Source of the DNA: Ridgeia piscesae
Lineage: Eukaryota > Annelida > Polychaeta > Sabellida > Siboglinidae
DNA: 64,000 nt
Direction of reading: 5' to 3'
Assembly: GCA_025642075.2 (NCBI GenBank)
Contig: JAODUO010000143.1
Location: 230,001-294,000, forward strand
A program made the translations under genes and the position numbers. How positions within the stretch are numbered: position 1 is the first letter of the stretch; each line of letters begins with the position of its first letter. Positions 25,562-55,905 of the stretch are shown in pieces. Under the pieces are notes generated by a model. The model was not told the DNA's origin, searched no databases, and saw nothing but the letters and a program-made list of their open reading frames with translations.

Positions 25562-25671
25562 CATTCTTCCGTGCCGGGAAGACACGGGCATCGCGTGTTC
25601 AAGTCACTTCCCGGCACGGAAGAATGAAAGAACGGGAAGTGACTTGATCCCGCGATGCCCGTGTCTTCCCG
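25562..25671. repeat. Two overlapping, mutually exclusive palindromes
   Basis: Arm pair 1: 25562-25581 with 25607-25626, a 20-bp perfect stem. Arm pair 2: 25575-25613 with 25633-25671, about 37 of 39 bp. The right arm of pair 1 lies mostly inside the left arm of pair 2, so only one can form at a time. Confidence 0.9.
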
Positions 25672-25744
25672 ACCTGTCACACGCTACCTCACCCTTTGCC
25701 CCTCCCGCCATACGCTGCAGGTGTCGTATCGCAATTTCTTTTCA

Positions 25745-26057
25745 TTGGATGCCATTTTTCTATTCGCTTGATGCCATTTTCTATTCACTGGATGCCATTT
25801 TTATATTCGCTGGATGCCATTTTTATATTCACTGGATGCCATTTTTATATTCGGGTGCCATTTTTCTATTCACTGGGTGTCATTTTTCTATTCGCTGGAT
25901 GCCATTTTTCTATTCACTGGATGCCATTTTTCTATTCGCTGGATGCCATTTTTCTATTCACTGGATGCCAATTTTCTATTCACTGGATGCCAATTTTCTA
26001 TTCACTGGATGCCATTTTTCTGTTCACTGGATGCCATTTTTCTATTCACTGGATGCA
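25745..26057. repeat. 22-bp minisatellite, about 14 copies
   Basis: Units of TTCTATTCACTGGATGCCAT plus TT, varying mainly at C/G in TTCACTGG/TTCGCTGG. Frames encoding FSIHWMP-type repeats are by-products. Confidence 0.95.
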
Positions 26058-26162
26058 ATTTAACCGTTTTCAGTGATTACAGCGAGGGAAGACGTCCTAA
26101 GACTACAAACCTACATTAATACATTAACGTTGGTGTTCTGTACATGCATATCATCGTGTTTT

Positions 26163-26413
26163 CATTCGCCTCATTCTGTGTTCATTCGCCTCATTCTGTG
26201 TTCATTCGCCTCATTTTGTGTTCATTCGCCTCATTCTGTGTTCATTCGCCTCATTCTGTGTTCATTCGCCTCATTCTGTGATCATTCGCCTCATTCTGTG
26301 TTCATTCGTCTCATTATGTGTTCATTTCCTCATTTTGTGTTCATTCGTCTCATTCTGTGTTCATTCGCCTCATTCTGTGTTCATTCGCCTCATTCTGTGT
26401 TCATTCGCTTCAT
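26163..26413. repeat. 20-bp minisatellite, about 12 copies
   Basis: Units of TTCATTCGCCTCATTCTGTG, 105 bp after the previous, unrelated array. Confidence 0.95.
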
Positions 26414-26419
26414 TGGTCG

Positions 26420-27780
26420 ATTCGCTTCTCTTGTTTCAACTGGCTGCTGCATAGACTGCAATAATAGTTATTTACAATTATTATTTACCTGTTTTGACAT
26501 GTTCTAATATTATTATCTCGAGGATCGTTCTACTAAATGAACTAACTGGTTGATAATATTCTGTCACAGTCAATGCAATGATGATATTGGTGACGTCATT
26601 AATACTATCACTTCGCTGGATACTTTGGTCGACATCATATTACGCTGACAATCATTTTAATTATATAAGTGAGACAACAAAATGTTTGCATAAAACTCAC
26701 TTTCCCATAAAAAGCAAATATGCTAACTACTATCAATGTATGTTAGCAGTCGTGACTACCATATATGAAAGTCACTTGATTTCAAACGTTTAAGACAAGT
26801 CAAGTATGTCGTAGATACGAATGCAGTTTCCATATATTCAAATATAAATACCAAACCTTCCCAAAGCTATTGATGTGTCCATTACGTCACGGTTTGCTTA
26901 CGTCACAATCACAATTATGTGCCAAGCCTCCATCAAGCTTTACTTTTGCTGTCAGTGTTGATAATTGTTACATATTACATTACTACATCGACATAACGTC
27001 TGCTAAGGCGTACATTTGACACTTTTACAACTTTCCCTTTTATTGTTGTCATAAGAATAATTTTCTGAAACTATAATTTCAACAAAATATACGACAAAAA
27101 GCATGTCTTCGGGCAGCCATGTTTTGATCGCTTGACGAAATTTGCTAGGCAACCAGGTCACGTGATGGAAAGGTCAACTAAATGAAATGTCACGGGTCAT
27201 ACGAGGAACGCCAAGCTCGCTATGCGGCGTATCGCATAGACGATTCGGAGATGTATGAGGCAACACGATATGTGGAAGTTTATTTTTGGTAATACCCCAC
27301 ACCCCGAGGGGCAACAGACCCGACCCCTCCACACCTGTGTCCAATCCATCTGAACGGCGATATTAAAGCCGACTGCTGCGAACTTCGCTTGAATAGGGCC
27401 TATTCATAACTACGTGATTTATAGATATACTTATGTAGGTCAGGTCATGCGATCAGCGTAATGCATGTAAAATACGAAATCAACTGTCGTTTGAACTCTA
27501 ACATGCATAATGTTCCCTCTGTTTCTTTAAACGAATTTTCTGTAAGAACCCGATACGTGTATAAATACTACAAAACAATGTCTCGATATCTAGTATTTGC
27601 GATAATTTCCACCAGTTGCAGCGAATTAGATTATTTAACCCTTAAACTGTGACATTGAGATTGCGTGTATAATGAATGGAAGAATGTATGACGTATGAAA
27701 CAAAGGAAATGGAAAATAATGGATGAAAATGTGTTTTAATAAAACAAATAAAAATTAATTATTACCCTACACTGTATTAC
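26420..27780. other. No gene recognised
   Basis: AT-rich DNA with no convincing exon, tRNA or repeat. Short frames lack splice or domain support. Confidence 0.4.
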
Positions 27781-27781
27781 G

Positions 27782-27865
27782 ATGTGTGTGTGTGTGTGTG
27801 TGTGGTGTGTGTGTGTGTGTGTGCGTGTGCGTGTGCGTGTGCGTGTGCGTGTGTGTGTGTGTGTA

Positions 27866-27946
<81 letters not shown>
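27782..27946. repeat. (GT)n-(GTGC)n-(TA)n microsatellite
   Basis: GT/GTGC about 80 bp followed by about 80 bp of pure TA. Confidence 0.97.
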
Positions 27947-27950
<4 letters not shown>

Positions 27951-27974
27951 TAGGTTGTAATAAATGTGAGGTTA

Positions 27975-28230
27975 ATTCATCCGGTGGCCCGGGTTCAATG
28001 CCCGCTCAGGGCAACCATGATAATAATTGGTGTAAAAACCTGGCTTTCAACATCGGGGACTGCATATCACTCGTGACTCGGAGATCACGTTACTGTTGGT
28101 CTCGTGTGAATCTAGGACGTAAAATAACCACCGAGGACAACAAACACCCTGGCAGTGACCAACCTCAGTGCCAGCGTAGACAGGTCGGCTTGGCGCTAAT
28201 GTTCTCAAAAAGACCGACTACCTCATAAGA
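27975..28230. mobile_element. Possible SINE or tRNA-like fragment
   Basis: GGTGGCCCGGGTTCAATGCC resembles a B box, and the segment directly follows a TA repeat, as in the SINE copies at 35441 and 41868. No A box and no second copy were seen. Confidence 0.25.
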
Positions 28231-28363
28231 TCATAACATTGTAACCATACAGATTAACCAATTATTAAAAACGTTGTCGAGTGCTGGAAACAACAAGAAC
28301 TAGAACCACTTTTAAAAGTCAAACGTTCTCGTGTGAATCAAATCAATAACGTGTCTCCGAGTC

Positions 28364-28729
28364 TTACAAGCTAATGGGAATGGTCTTAGGTCGGCGCGGG
28401 AAACGATTTATTAACAGCACTCCGGAGCGAAGTCCGAACCCAAAAATAGAAACCGTAGAAAGAAGTACTAAAACAATATTGTGTGACTTATGCGTGAGGA
28501 TTTCGCATGCACGGAATTCCTGCTGACCGACAAAGCAATGTGTCTTGTCTTTGTCGCGGGGGTGGTCCCAGAAGCTAAGTTCCATCAAACACGTAGCATT
28601 ACAAGTTGAGTTGTATTTCGGGCGATAACAAGTCATCAGGAAAACGACATGTTTACATTTCAACTCATCGTAACTCTTATGTCTCAGGTGGCATCGATTT
28701 CGTGGGGCATCTGCTGTGAAGACCAACAC
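28364..28729 (-). other. Unrecognised 121-codon open frame
   Basis: Opposite to the neighbouring genes, with a Cys/His-containing N-terminal half and a hydrophobic segment (VLVLLSTVSIFGFGL). No homology is recognised and no splice context is seen. It may be a chance frame. Confidence 0.15.
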
Positions 28730-29277
28730 ACTTTCTTATTGAGTAACTAAAAAGTCACTAAAGCACCCAAATGTGTTTACAAGTGCGGGTTTACGATTTC
28801 TGCGACCTGCATCGTACCGTCGCGAACGCCGTAGGCCTGTAGCGTAGCAGACGCCATCGAATAGACGAATAGAAGTGCGGCATTTTCGTTAATGAAATAG
28901 TCCACAGATTCAGGAGCATTGGTGATAAGTTCACGACACAAATTCATACGTTTGAAAACTTTACACAACTGTCAAGATTGATGATACTACATATGTATTA
29001 CTTAATGCGGAGTGTCCAACGTGAACGACGCTTGACCACTAACTTGTCGAATGCTAGTATCAGATCTGGCCAGATCCAACTACAGCACCGCTGCGGTAAC
29101 GCTAATTATTATGGTTCAATGAAGCGTTCGCTGGACCGCTCATTCAGGCATTCTAAACAAAACATATATGTAAAAATATAATGAAATTAAAAAAATGCAT
29201 AAGTGAGAATACTCAAAATCCGTGAGCATTTCTTAAGACGACCGTTAGAATGTCAAATTAAAAAAAACCGAGAGAGA

Positions 29278-29706
29278 CCCACGGCTACCCTGTCAGACCC
29301 ATTGTCAGACTCACGGCTAACCTGTCAGACCCACGGCTAACCTGTCAAACTCACGGCTAACCTGTCAGACCCACGGCTAACCTGTCAGACTCACGGCTAA
29401 CCTGCCAGACCCACGGCTAACCTGTCAAACTCACGGCTAACCTGTCAGACCCACGGCTAACCTGTCAGACTCACGGCTAACCTGCCAGACCCACGGCTAA
29501 CCTGTCAGACTCACGGCTAACCTGTCAGACCCACGGCTAACCTGTCAGACTCACGGCTAACCTGCCAGACCCACGGCTAACCTGTCAGACCCACGGCTAA
29601 CCTGTCAGACCCACGGCTAACCTGCCAGACCCACGGCTAACCTGCCAGACCAACGGCTAACCTGTCAGACCCACGGCTAACCTGTCAGACTCACGGCTAA
29701 CCTGTG
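29278..29706. repeat. 20-bp minisatellite, about 21 copies
   Basis: Units of CACGGCTAACCTGTCAGACC with CTC/CCA and TGTC/TGCC variants; the variants alternate in a partly ordered pattern, suggesting expansion as 40-60 bp blocks. Confidence 0.95.
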
Positions 29707-29990
29707 AGCCCTGGCAGGTCTATGCTGTGGTTATTCGCGTACTTGTAAGGATGCATGCACACTGCTCGTTATGAAGAGTTATATACTTTCTCTTAGTTAA
29801 GTCGAGATGAATCGAATGGTCGGGGCAAATTCCAGCTTACTGGCACTGTTATTGGTTGGCAAAACACAGTTTGGGTGGTGCTATCGAGGATATAATGTTT
29901 AGTATTCACTTTGTTGCGAAAACACGTACGAAATAAATAAAATGTATGTTGGAAATATGTGGTTATTGCAGGTGTGATATATATTTTCAG

Positions 29991-48762
<18,772 letters not shown>

Positions 48763-49128
48763 TCTGGAACAATGGCGACTACACGAGGTCACGACCGGAT
48801 GTGGTGTTTGCGCATGAGCTAGCTCGGGAGAAGTGACACTGATTGATATTTTGTCGTTTATTTTTGTATTCAAGGTCTCCACGAGAGACTAAAATACAGG
48901 TCCACTGACATCACGATGGTCATTGCAGTAGTCATTAAATACCTTTCATTTTGGAAGTCGTCGTTAGTTCGTGTGTGTGCTGCCTGAAACATGTCCTGTT
49001 GAAATTGATCTCGCACAAAACAACAATAGAATTACACATGAATCTGAATGGGTTACGTCGCAAGGAGCCAATACTGGCATGGTATAAATAAAGGTCAACA
49101 ACAATCGCAGGAAACTTTGGTGAAATAA

Positions 49129-49533
49129 TTAAATCTGTTTTAAACATGATACAGTATTGTCGTTAACTAATGCACTGGTTAGGTGCAATTGAGTTACTGC
49201 GATTCTGTGACACAGTGACCAATACCGCACAATACGTTCTTCCGAATGCGTAGCGACGGTGAATGCGAGACCGTAGTGTCGTGATAGTGACAGCAGGCCG
49301 AGGAGACGATAGTGGCCTGACCGTGCGTCAAATCCACCTGGCGATGTCATCTCCCACAGACAAATGTCGACGTGCAGCCGCCCGACATCTTCACTTAGCT
49401 GGCCTCGTGTCATCGCTGACGAGAGTCGACGTACGTTGAATGTGTGAGACGAGAGGGCGTCGTTGAGCCATTGTTGTTGCAGTGCAGGATCGACAGTGCC
49501 GGCCCGGACGTATACGAACATATATAATAACAT
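49129..49533 (-). other. Unrecognised 134-codon open frame
   Basis: CpG-rich relative to its surroundings. Includes DPALQQQWLNDALSSHTFNV. A possible frameshift near 49310 would continue as RPRPAVTITTLRSRIHRRYA. It may be a decayed transposase; no firm family. Confidence 0.2.
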
Positions 49534-49559
49534 ACATAAAGGTTATAAAATATACACAG

Positions 49560-50205
49560 TGTAGTAACTTCAGGCAAATTACTTTCTAAATTAAAACTAC
49601 ATATTATATACCAACATGATATAAATCATTAGCGAATTCCTTACAATATATAATTACATTTAAATTTTCATTAATGCCAGTTGACAGCAATAATTTATAA
49701 ACCTCCTTGCTAAGGTCTTTAAAGGTTTAGCCATTTCGAATTATTAATGTCTACTGTCTACTATAATTTTTTTGGAATTTCCCCCCAAGTTGTGTAATTT
49801 AATACAGATATATGTAAGTTGTTTTCCTGTCTGGAACTTCTGTTCATGAATTTCCAATTTATACAATTGGTGGAATAGACTATGACGTTTTTTCTGGGCT
49901 GTTTTCAGTAGTAAACGTTGTACTTGTAATTAATTTAAGTTAGTTTTATACTCTGGTCCATATAAGTAAATCCTAAAATGAGTGTGGGGAAATATATCGG
50001 AATAATATGGTTGCCTTACTATATCAGCATATATGAACGAGAAAGATAGAGTATTCCAGATAGCTTATCTTAGAACAGAGTTCTTTAATATGTTGAGACC
50101 ACAACTTACAGTCTAGATAAACGCCCATATATGTGGCTGAGTTAACCCTTTTAATGTGTAAATAGTCTCGTTGGCACATAACCCACTAATAAACAAATTA
50201 GTATG
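49560..50205. other. AT-rich stretch, nothing recognised
   Basis: No exon or repeat is visible upstream of the LINE fragment. Confidence 0.45.
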
Positions 50206-50214
50206 ATCAACTAG

Positions 50215-51245
50215 AGATATCATTGACATTTAATAGACATAATAAAGATAATCATATTGATTACAACAGTTACCGCGACATCTCCCTGCTGAGCGTCGTA
50301 GGAAATGGGTTTGCACGTGTTGCTTTGGCTAGACTGCAGATCCCGGCTGAACGCATCTATACACAGTCTCAATGTGTCTTCATAAGTAAAAGATCTACGA
50401 TAGACATGCTATTCTCTGTCCGACAACTGCAAGAAAAATGTCGAGAACAAAGACAACCGCTGTGCATTGCCTTCATCGACCTTACGAAAGCTTTTGACCT
50501 AATGGACAGAAGTGTTGTTCAACTTGTTAGAGACAATTGGTTGTCCTCCAAAACCACTCAGTGTGCTCTCGTTCCTTTGAGATCCGCAACAGTAAAACAG
50601 TGATGCGTTTTGGTTCCAACATTCTCTGGCATATTCTTTTCGATGATGTTACCACCTGCCTTTGGTTGATCCACGGAGGTCGTCTACTGACTCACAAGAA
50701 CCGATGGAAAGTTGTTTAGACCGGCTGAAAGCTAAGACAAATGTGCGTCGAGTCCTCATACGAATTTGAAATGACTATCAGTATCCAGAAGACGAACGTT
50801 ATAGGTCAGGATATCATAGCACCACCATCAATCAACGCAGACAATGTGTCACTTGATGTCGTTGATCAGTTCACATCTCTAGGCTCAACAATCACAAGTA
50901 ATGTGTCTGTAGATGTTGAAATTAATATGCGCTGCAGTTGTCGTGACCAAACTGAACAAGAGAGTGTGAAGCAACACAAATTTAACAGAAAAACACCAAA
51001 CTATCTGTTTACCAGACATGTGTCCGTAGCACTCTCCTCAGTGGCTGTGAGGCCTGGACAACGTAAGACAAGAGAAGAGACTGAATAGTTTTCATATTCG
51101 TTGTCTTAGACGCATCCCTGGCATATCCTGACCGGACATGGTCACAAACACAGAGGTCCTGGAACGTGCTTTACGCACCAACATGTACACACCATTACCC
51201 CTGCGATGACTTGGTTACGTCCACCGAGTGGCCAATACGCAAAGA
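50215..51245 (+). mobile_element. LINE reverse-transcriptase fragment, internally deleted
   Basis: Encodes SYRDISLLSVVGNGFARVAL, ..RLQIPAERIYTQSQ.., STIDMLFSVRQLQEKC and IAFIDLTKAFD (RT domains 1-3). After a stop and frameshift it resumes with MTISIQKTNVIGQD and VDQFTSLGSTITSNVS, then LNSFHIRCLRRIPG-type and LRxLGYVHR-type C-terminal sequence. The catalytic (F/Y)ADD block is absent between the two parts. Dead element. Confidence 0.88.
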
Positions 51246-51267
51246 CGTCCTGTGTGGTGGACTTGCA

Positions 51268-52365
51268 CTGCGCCGGCACTGCGCCGGCCTCAACCTTTAT
51301 CGGGTTGAATTATCCTAACCACCGGCATGCCGCCCCGGCCTCAACCTTTATCGGGTTGAATTATCCTAACCACCGGCATGCCGCCCCCGGCCTCAACCTT
51401 CGTCGGGTTGAATTATCCTAACCATCGGCATGCCGCCCCCGGCCTCAACCTTTATCGGGTTGAATTATCCTAACCACCGGCATGCCGCCCCCGGCCTCAA
51501 CCTTCGTCGGGTTGAATTATCCTAACCACCGGCATGCCGCCCCCGGCCTCAACCTTTATCGGGTTGAATTATCCTAACCACCGGCATGCCGCCCCCGGCC
51601 TCAACCTTTATCGGGTTGAATTATCCTAACCACCGGCATGCCGCCCGGCCTCAACTCGGGTTGAATTATCCTAACCACCGGCATGCCGCCCCCGGCCTCA
51701 ACCTTTATCGGGTTGAATTATCCTAACCACCGGCATGCCGCCCCCGGCCTCAACCTTCGTCGGGTTGAATTATCCTAACCACCGGCATGCCGCCCCGGCC
51801 TCAACCTTTATCGGGTTGATTATCCTAACCACCGGCAGCCCGGCCTCAACCTTCTCGGGTTGAATTATCCTAACCACGGCATGCCGCCCGCCTCAACCTT
51901 GTCGGGTTGAATTATCCTAACCACCGGCATGCCGCCCGGCCTCAACCTTTATCGGGTTGAATTATCCTAACCACCGGCATGCCGCCCCCGGCCTCAACCT
52001 TTATCGGGTTGAATTATCCTAACCACCGGCATGCCGCCCCGGCCTCAACCTTTATCGGGTTGAATTATCCTAACCACCGGCATGCCGCCCCCGGCCTCAA
52101 CCTTTATCGGGTTGAATTATCCTAACCATCGGCATCCGCCCGCCTCAACCTTATGGGTTGAATTACCTAAACCGGCAGCCCCCGGCCTCAACCTTTATCG
52201 GGTTGAATTATCCTAACCATCGGCATGCCGCCCCCGGCCTCAACCTTTATCGGGTTGAATTATCCTAACCATCGGCATGCCGCCCCCGGCCTCAACCTTT
52301 ATCGGGTTGAATTATCCTAACCATCGGCATGCCGCCCCCGGCCTCAACCTTCGTCGGGTTGAATT
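51268..52365. repeat. 52-bp minisatellite, about 21 copies
   Basis: Units GGCATGCCGCCCCCGGCCTC plus AACCTTTATCGGGTTGAATT and ATCCTAACCACC, with TTTATC/TTCGTC variants. Several units (51780-51910, 52130-52190) have many scattered single-base losses, unlike the clean substitutions elsewhere, suggesting poor consensus. It lies between the LINE and Gypsy remnants. Confidence 0.97.
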
Positions 52366-53745
52366 TCCACCAATAAACCTTTGGTCGAGAAACAGACGTA
52401 TACACCGATCATAAGCCGCTTGAGACCATTGTCAAGAAACCTTTGCACAAACCACCGAAGAGATTCCAAGGCACGCTCCTTCGAGTACTTTATTACGACA
52501 TCGAAGTCACCTATAGACGGGGCAAGGAGGTGCACATTGCTGATATTTTATCTCGAGCACATCTCTCCGACGGCAACGGCAAACAAGGACCGTCCTCACA
52601 GATCAACGCTATTAAGCATCTGCCTATCGGACGAACGACACCGAAGAAACCACGCGATGCAACTGACGCATACATCACGATGCACGCACTGAAGGAGACA
52701 ATACTGAACGGCTGGCCGGAAAGCAAGGCCGATGTGAACGCATAAATCTCGTCGTATTTTGCCATGACAGACGAACTAGCAGTGCACGATGGACTGCTCT
52801 TCAAGGAGAACCTGACCAGGAATGTTCGCAGATATAAAGCAAATCGTTGATGACTGCGATTCTTGCCAGAGCCTGGCTAAATCGCTACCCAACATGCCGA
52901 TCGAAGCAACGCGTCCTAGAGAAAAGCTGCGGACTGGTCTGTTCACCTGGGACGACAAATACTAATTGCTCATAATCGACTAATTCAGTGACTGGTGGGA
53001 AGCTGACATGCTGTAGCTATAACACAACAACTACTGCAATGATTCGTGCTCTAAGATGACATTTCGCTCGCTGGCGAAATCCTTCTACCATAGTCAGCGA
53101 CAATGGACCTCAGTACACCGCCGACAAATTCTGCGAATTTACCGCAAAATGGGACATTGAACACTGGACAGGTGCACCCGGGCATGCAAACGCAAATGGT
53201 AACGCGAAGTTAAGTGTGAAAGCTGCCAAACACAGATGGAGGAATGGAAGAGAAGACAAACCGACCCACTCATGGCGATGCTGGAGATCCGCAACACCCC
53301 TACACAAGGAGCAGGCAGTAGCCCGGCCCAGCACATATTAAACTGAAGCACACTCAGACGATACGGGCTACCACTACAACAGAGGAGCTAAAGGTACAAC
53401 CTGTGTTGGAGGAAGGAAGTTCCGTTCGACTGAAACCTTTCGTCTAGGACAGAAGAGAGGAACTGTCGTAACAAGACTGGATGAGAGGTGGTACGAAGCA
53501 AACAGCCCTCCTGGCACTTACTGACGCAACTGTGTGCACCTGCAAAAGTGTAGTGATACACCCAACGCTCAGACGCCAGAACCACCGTCTTCGGTCAAGC
53601 CGACGACACATCCATCAACGCCAAGCCTCCTCCGGCGTGAATCTGGCAAGAAAAACCAAGATGTGCGAGAGCGAAGATCATCACGTGTGTCAAGACTACT
53701 GGTCTACCTTTCTGATTATGAATTATCAAAGAAATAACCCACATA
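52366..53745 (+). mobile_element. Ty3/Gypsy pol remnant (RNase H and integrase)
   Basis: RNase H tail: ETDVYTDHKPLETIVKKPLH and YRRGKEVHIADILSRAHL (52385-52563). Integrase pieces: zinc-finger half ..QIVDDCDSCQS.. (near 52835), LLIID.FSDWWEADM with an in-frame stop (near 52970), and IVSDNGPQYTADKFCEFTAK (near 53090). In the glycine-rich ANGNAKLSVKAAK segment Lys stands where the catalytic Glu is expected. The stretch between RNase H and the zinc finger is shortened. Stops and frameshifts make it nonfunctional. No LTR was identified. Confidence 0.88.
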
Positions 53746-54165
53746 AGTGACAATGCTACAAGAAAGACATTGTTGCTTGAAGAAAACCCTGCAATTTCGA
53801 CAAGAGGACTTGTGAACTTTGGACTAATGTAGTTTCATGACGTCACGATAGTGCCTTATGACAGTGACAATACGACAGGCCAGAGTGTTAACTCGAGAAG
53901 TAGTCAGTGTTACAGATTTGGCCAATTGTTGACTCTAAGGGTAATTTGGACTCGATGGTACAAGTCCCAGTCCTAGGAGGATCATATGCTAGTAACCTCT
54001 GATCCTAAAGTTAGACTTAGAATCATTTGTTTTATTTAGGTTGCATACCACTTTAGTTAAAAGGCAGATGTTCGGTACTGGATTACATGGTTGTGTGATC
54101 TAATTTATCTGATTATTTAGAGAGACAACGCGCACCTTTCTCGATGTTGCCGAGACAGTTTTGTG

Positions 54166-54497
54166 CCACACTTGTATCTCACACTTGTATCTCACACTTG
54201 TATCTCACACTTGTATCTCACACTTGTATCTCACACTTGTATCTCACACTTGTATCTCACACTTGTATCTCACACTTGTATCTCACACTTGTATCTCACA
54301 CTTGTATCTCACACTTGTATCTCGCACTTGTATCTCACACTTGTATCTCACACTTGTATCTCACACTTGTATCTCACACGTGTATCTCACACGTGTATCT
54401 CACACTTGTATCTCACACTTGTATCTCACACTTGTATCTCACACGTGTATCTCACACGTGTATCTCACACTTGTATCTCACACTTGTATCTCACATG
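54166..54497. repeat. 13-bp minisatellite, about 25 copies
   Basis: Units CACTTGTATCTCA with CACGTG variants forming E-box-like CACACGTGTA in two clusters. Confidence 0.97.
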
Positions 54498-54499
54498 AC

Positions 54500-55479
54500 T
54501 TCAAACGGCCACCAACTACTCCTACAGATGAGTACAACACGATCACTTTTGACAACACAACTGGAGTGAGGCATTGTAAAATAAATGAAAATTAACACTT
54601 TCATGCAGGGCTTCGAATATGTTTAAGTTTGTCTCAGTCGTGTTAGATGCAGCAGTTAAGGACGCATTATAGCACTTCTTTTTCAGATGCATCATTGGTG
54701 AGTTGATCGCACTGACCGTGACGGAGGGGGAGACTTGCATAATGTGATTGGTGAGTTGATCGCACTGACCGTGACGGAGACTGACAGAATGTGACTGTCC
54801 CCAGTGACGCGCCTTCATCAGCGGCTTCATCGGTGTCACCAGTTGCCCCCAGAGGCGGCGTCACTGCGTCACTGCATCACCATCTAGGGAAGAGCCATAA
54901 CGATATTTCAATAATTAATTTCCGAGTGGGCCAAATAAGGTAATAGATCTTATTATTTGAAAAGAAATGCAAATTCGCATGCGCTCGTGCGTGTGTCATG
55001 GTGATAGGCTAGAACATATAATTTCAGAGAAAAGTATGTTAAAAAATAGCCAGTAGCTATAGGCCTACTGCAGTAAACGTTTTAGAAGTTTTCTGAATGG
55101 AAACTGGTTCCGAACCAAGGCCCCAATGCCACGGGCACTTAATTATATGATATGCATACTCCAAAATTATTCAATGCCAATTTAATACTGCACAAAGTGT
55201 GCACATTATCGTAGGAGTGCCTCTGTCTCGATTGTAATAATGTCATGCGCAGTGAGCCAGTTCCGGCTATATCATCACACCACGGTGCTGCAATAAAGTT
55301 ATAAACTGTAAGATCTGTAGGAGTTCATACAAAACGCGCTTGCGTACAATTATTCAACCTTAAAGGCTTAGCCTAGCCCTAGGCATACGGTATATATAAT
55401 ACAGGGCTCACAAGTCTCTTATCAGAACTGTAATATATGTTGTTATATGGAGTACAAAAGTAATATCAACAAACTGATA
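54500..55479. other. No gene recognised
   Basis: Contains a direct repeat of GGTGAGTTGATCGCACTGAC plus CGTGACGGAG at 54698 and 54749. Otherwise unique AT-rich DNA. Confidence 0.45.
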
Positions 55480-55589
55480 AGTGATAACAGGGGCGTCGAT
55501 CCGGTTTTAAAAGTCGGGGGACGGGGGACGAATTTATATGTATGTATTTTTATGTATGTATAATTTTTTTATGTATATATAATATATAA

Positions 55590-55596
55590 TTATATA

Positions 55597-55652
<56 letters not shown>
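55590..55652. repeat. (TA)n microsatellite within the hAT-like element
   Basis: About 30 TA dinucleotides. Confidence 0.97.
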
Positions 55653-55653
<1 letters not shown>

Positions 55654-55708
55654 CTATTTTTAAATAGAAACATAAAGGCCTTTGTTATTTAGAATTACAT
55701 ATACTATA

Positions 55709-55905
55709 TACATGTACATGTACATGTACATGTACATGTACATGTACATGTACATGTACATGTACATGTACATGTACATGTACATGTACATGTACATGTA
55801 CATGTACATGTACATGTACATGTACATGTACATGTACATGTACATGTACATGTACATGTACATGTACATGTATATGTATATGTACATGTACATGTATATG
55901 TATAT
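55709..55905. repeat. (CATGTA)n hexanucleotide repeat within the hAT-like element
   Basis: About 30 copies; a self-complementary unit (TACATG/CATGTA), so the block can fold on itself throughout. Confidence 0.97.

Noticed and set aside
28777..28968. 63-codon minus-strand frame
   Set aside because: Short, no family resemblance, no splice context.
29278..29706. CRISPR-like regular array
   Set aside because: Continuous 20-bp tandem units without unique spacers, in an animal genome.
50537..50719. Separate small gene between LINE parts
   Set aside because: It is a frameshifted continuation of the LINE ORF.
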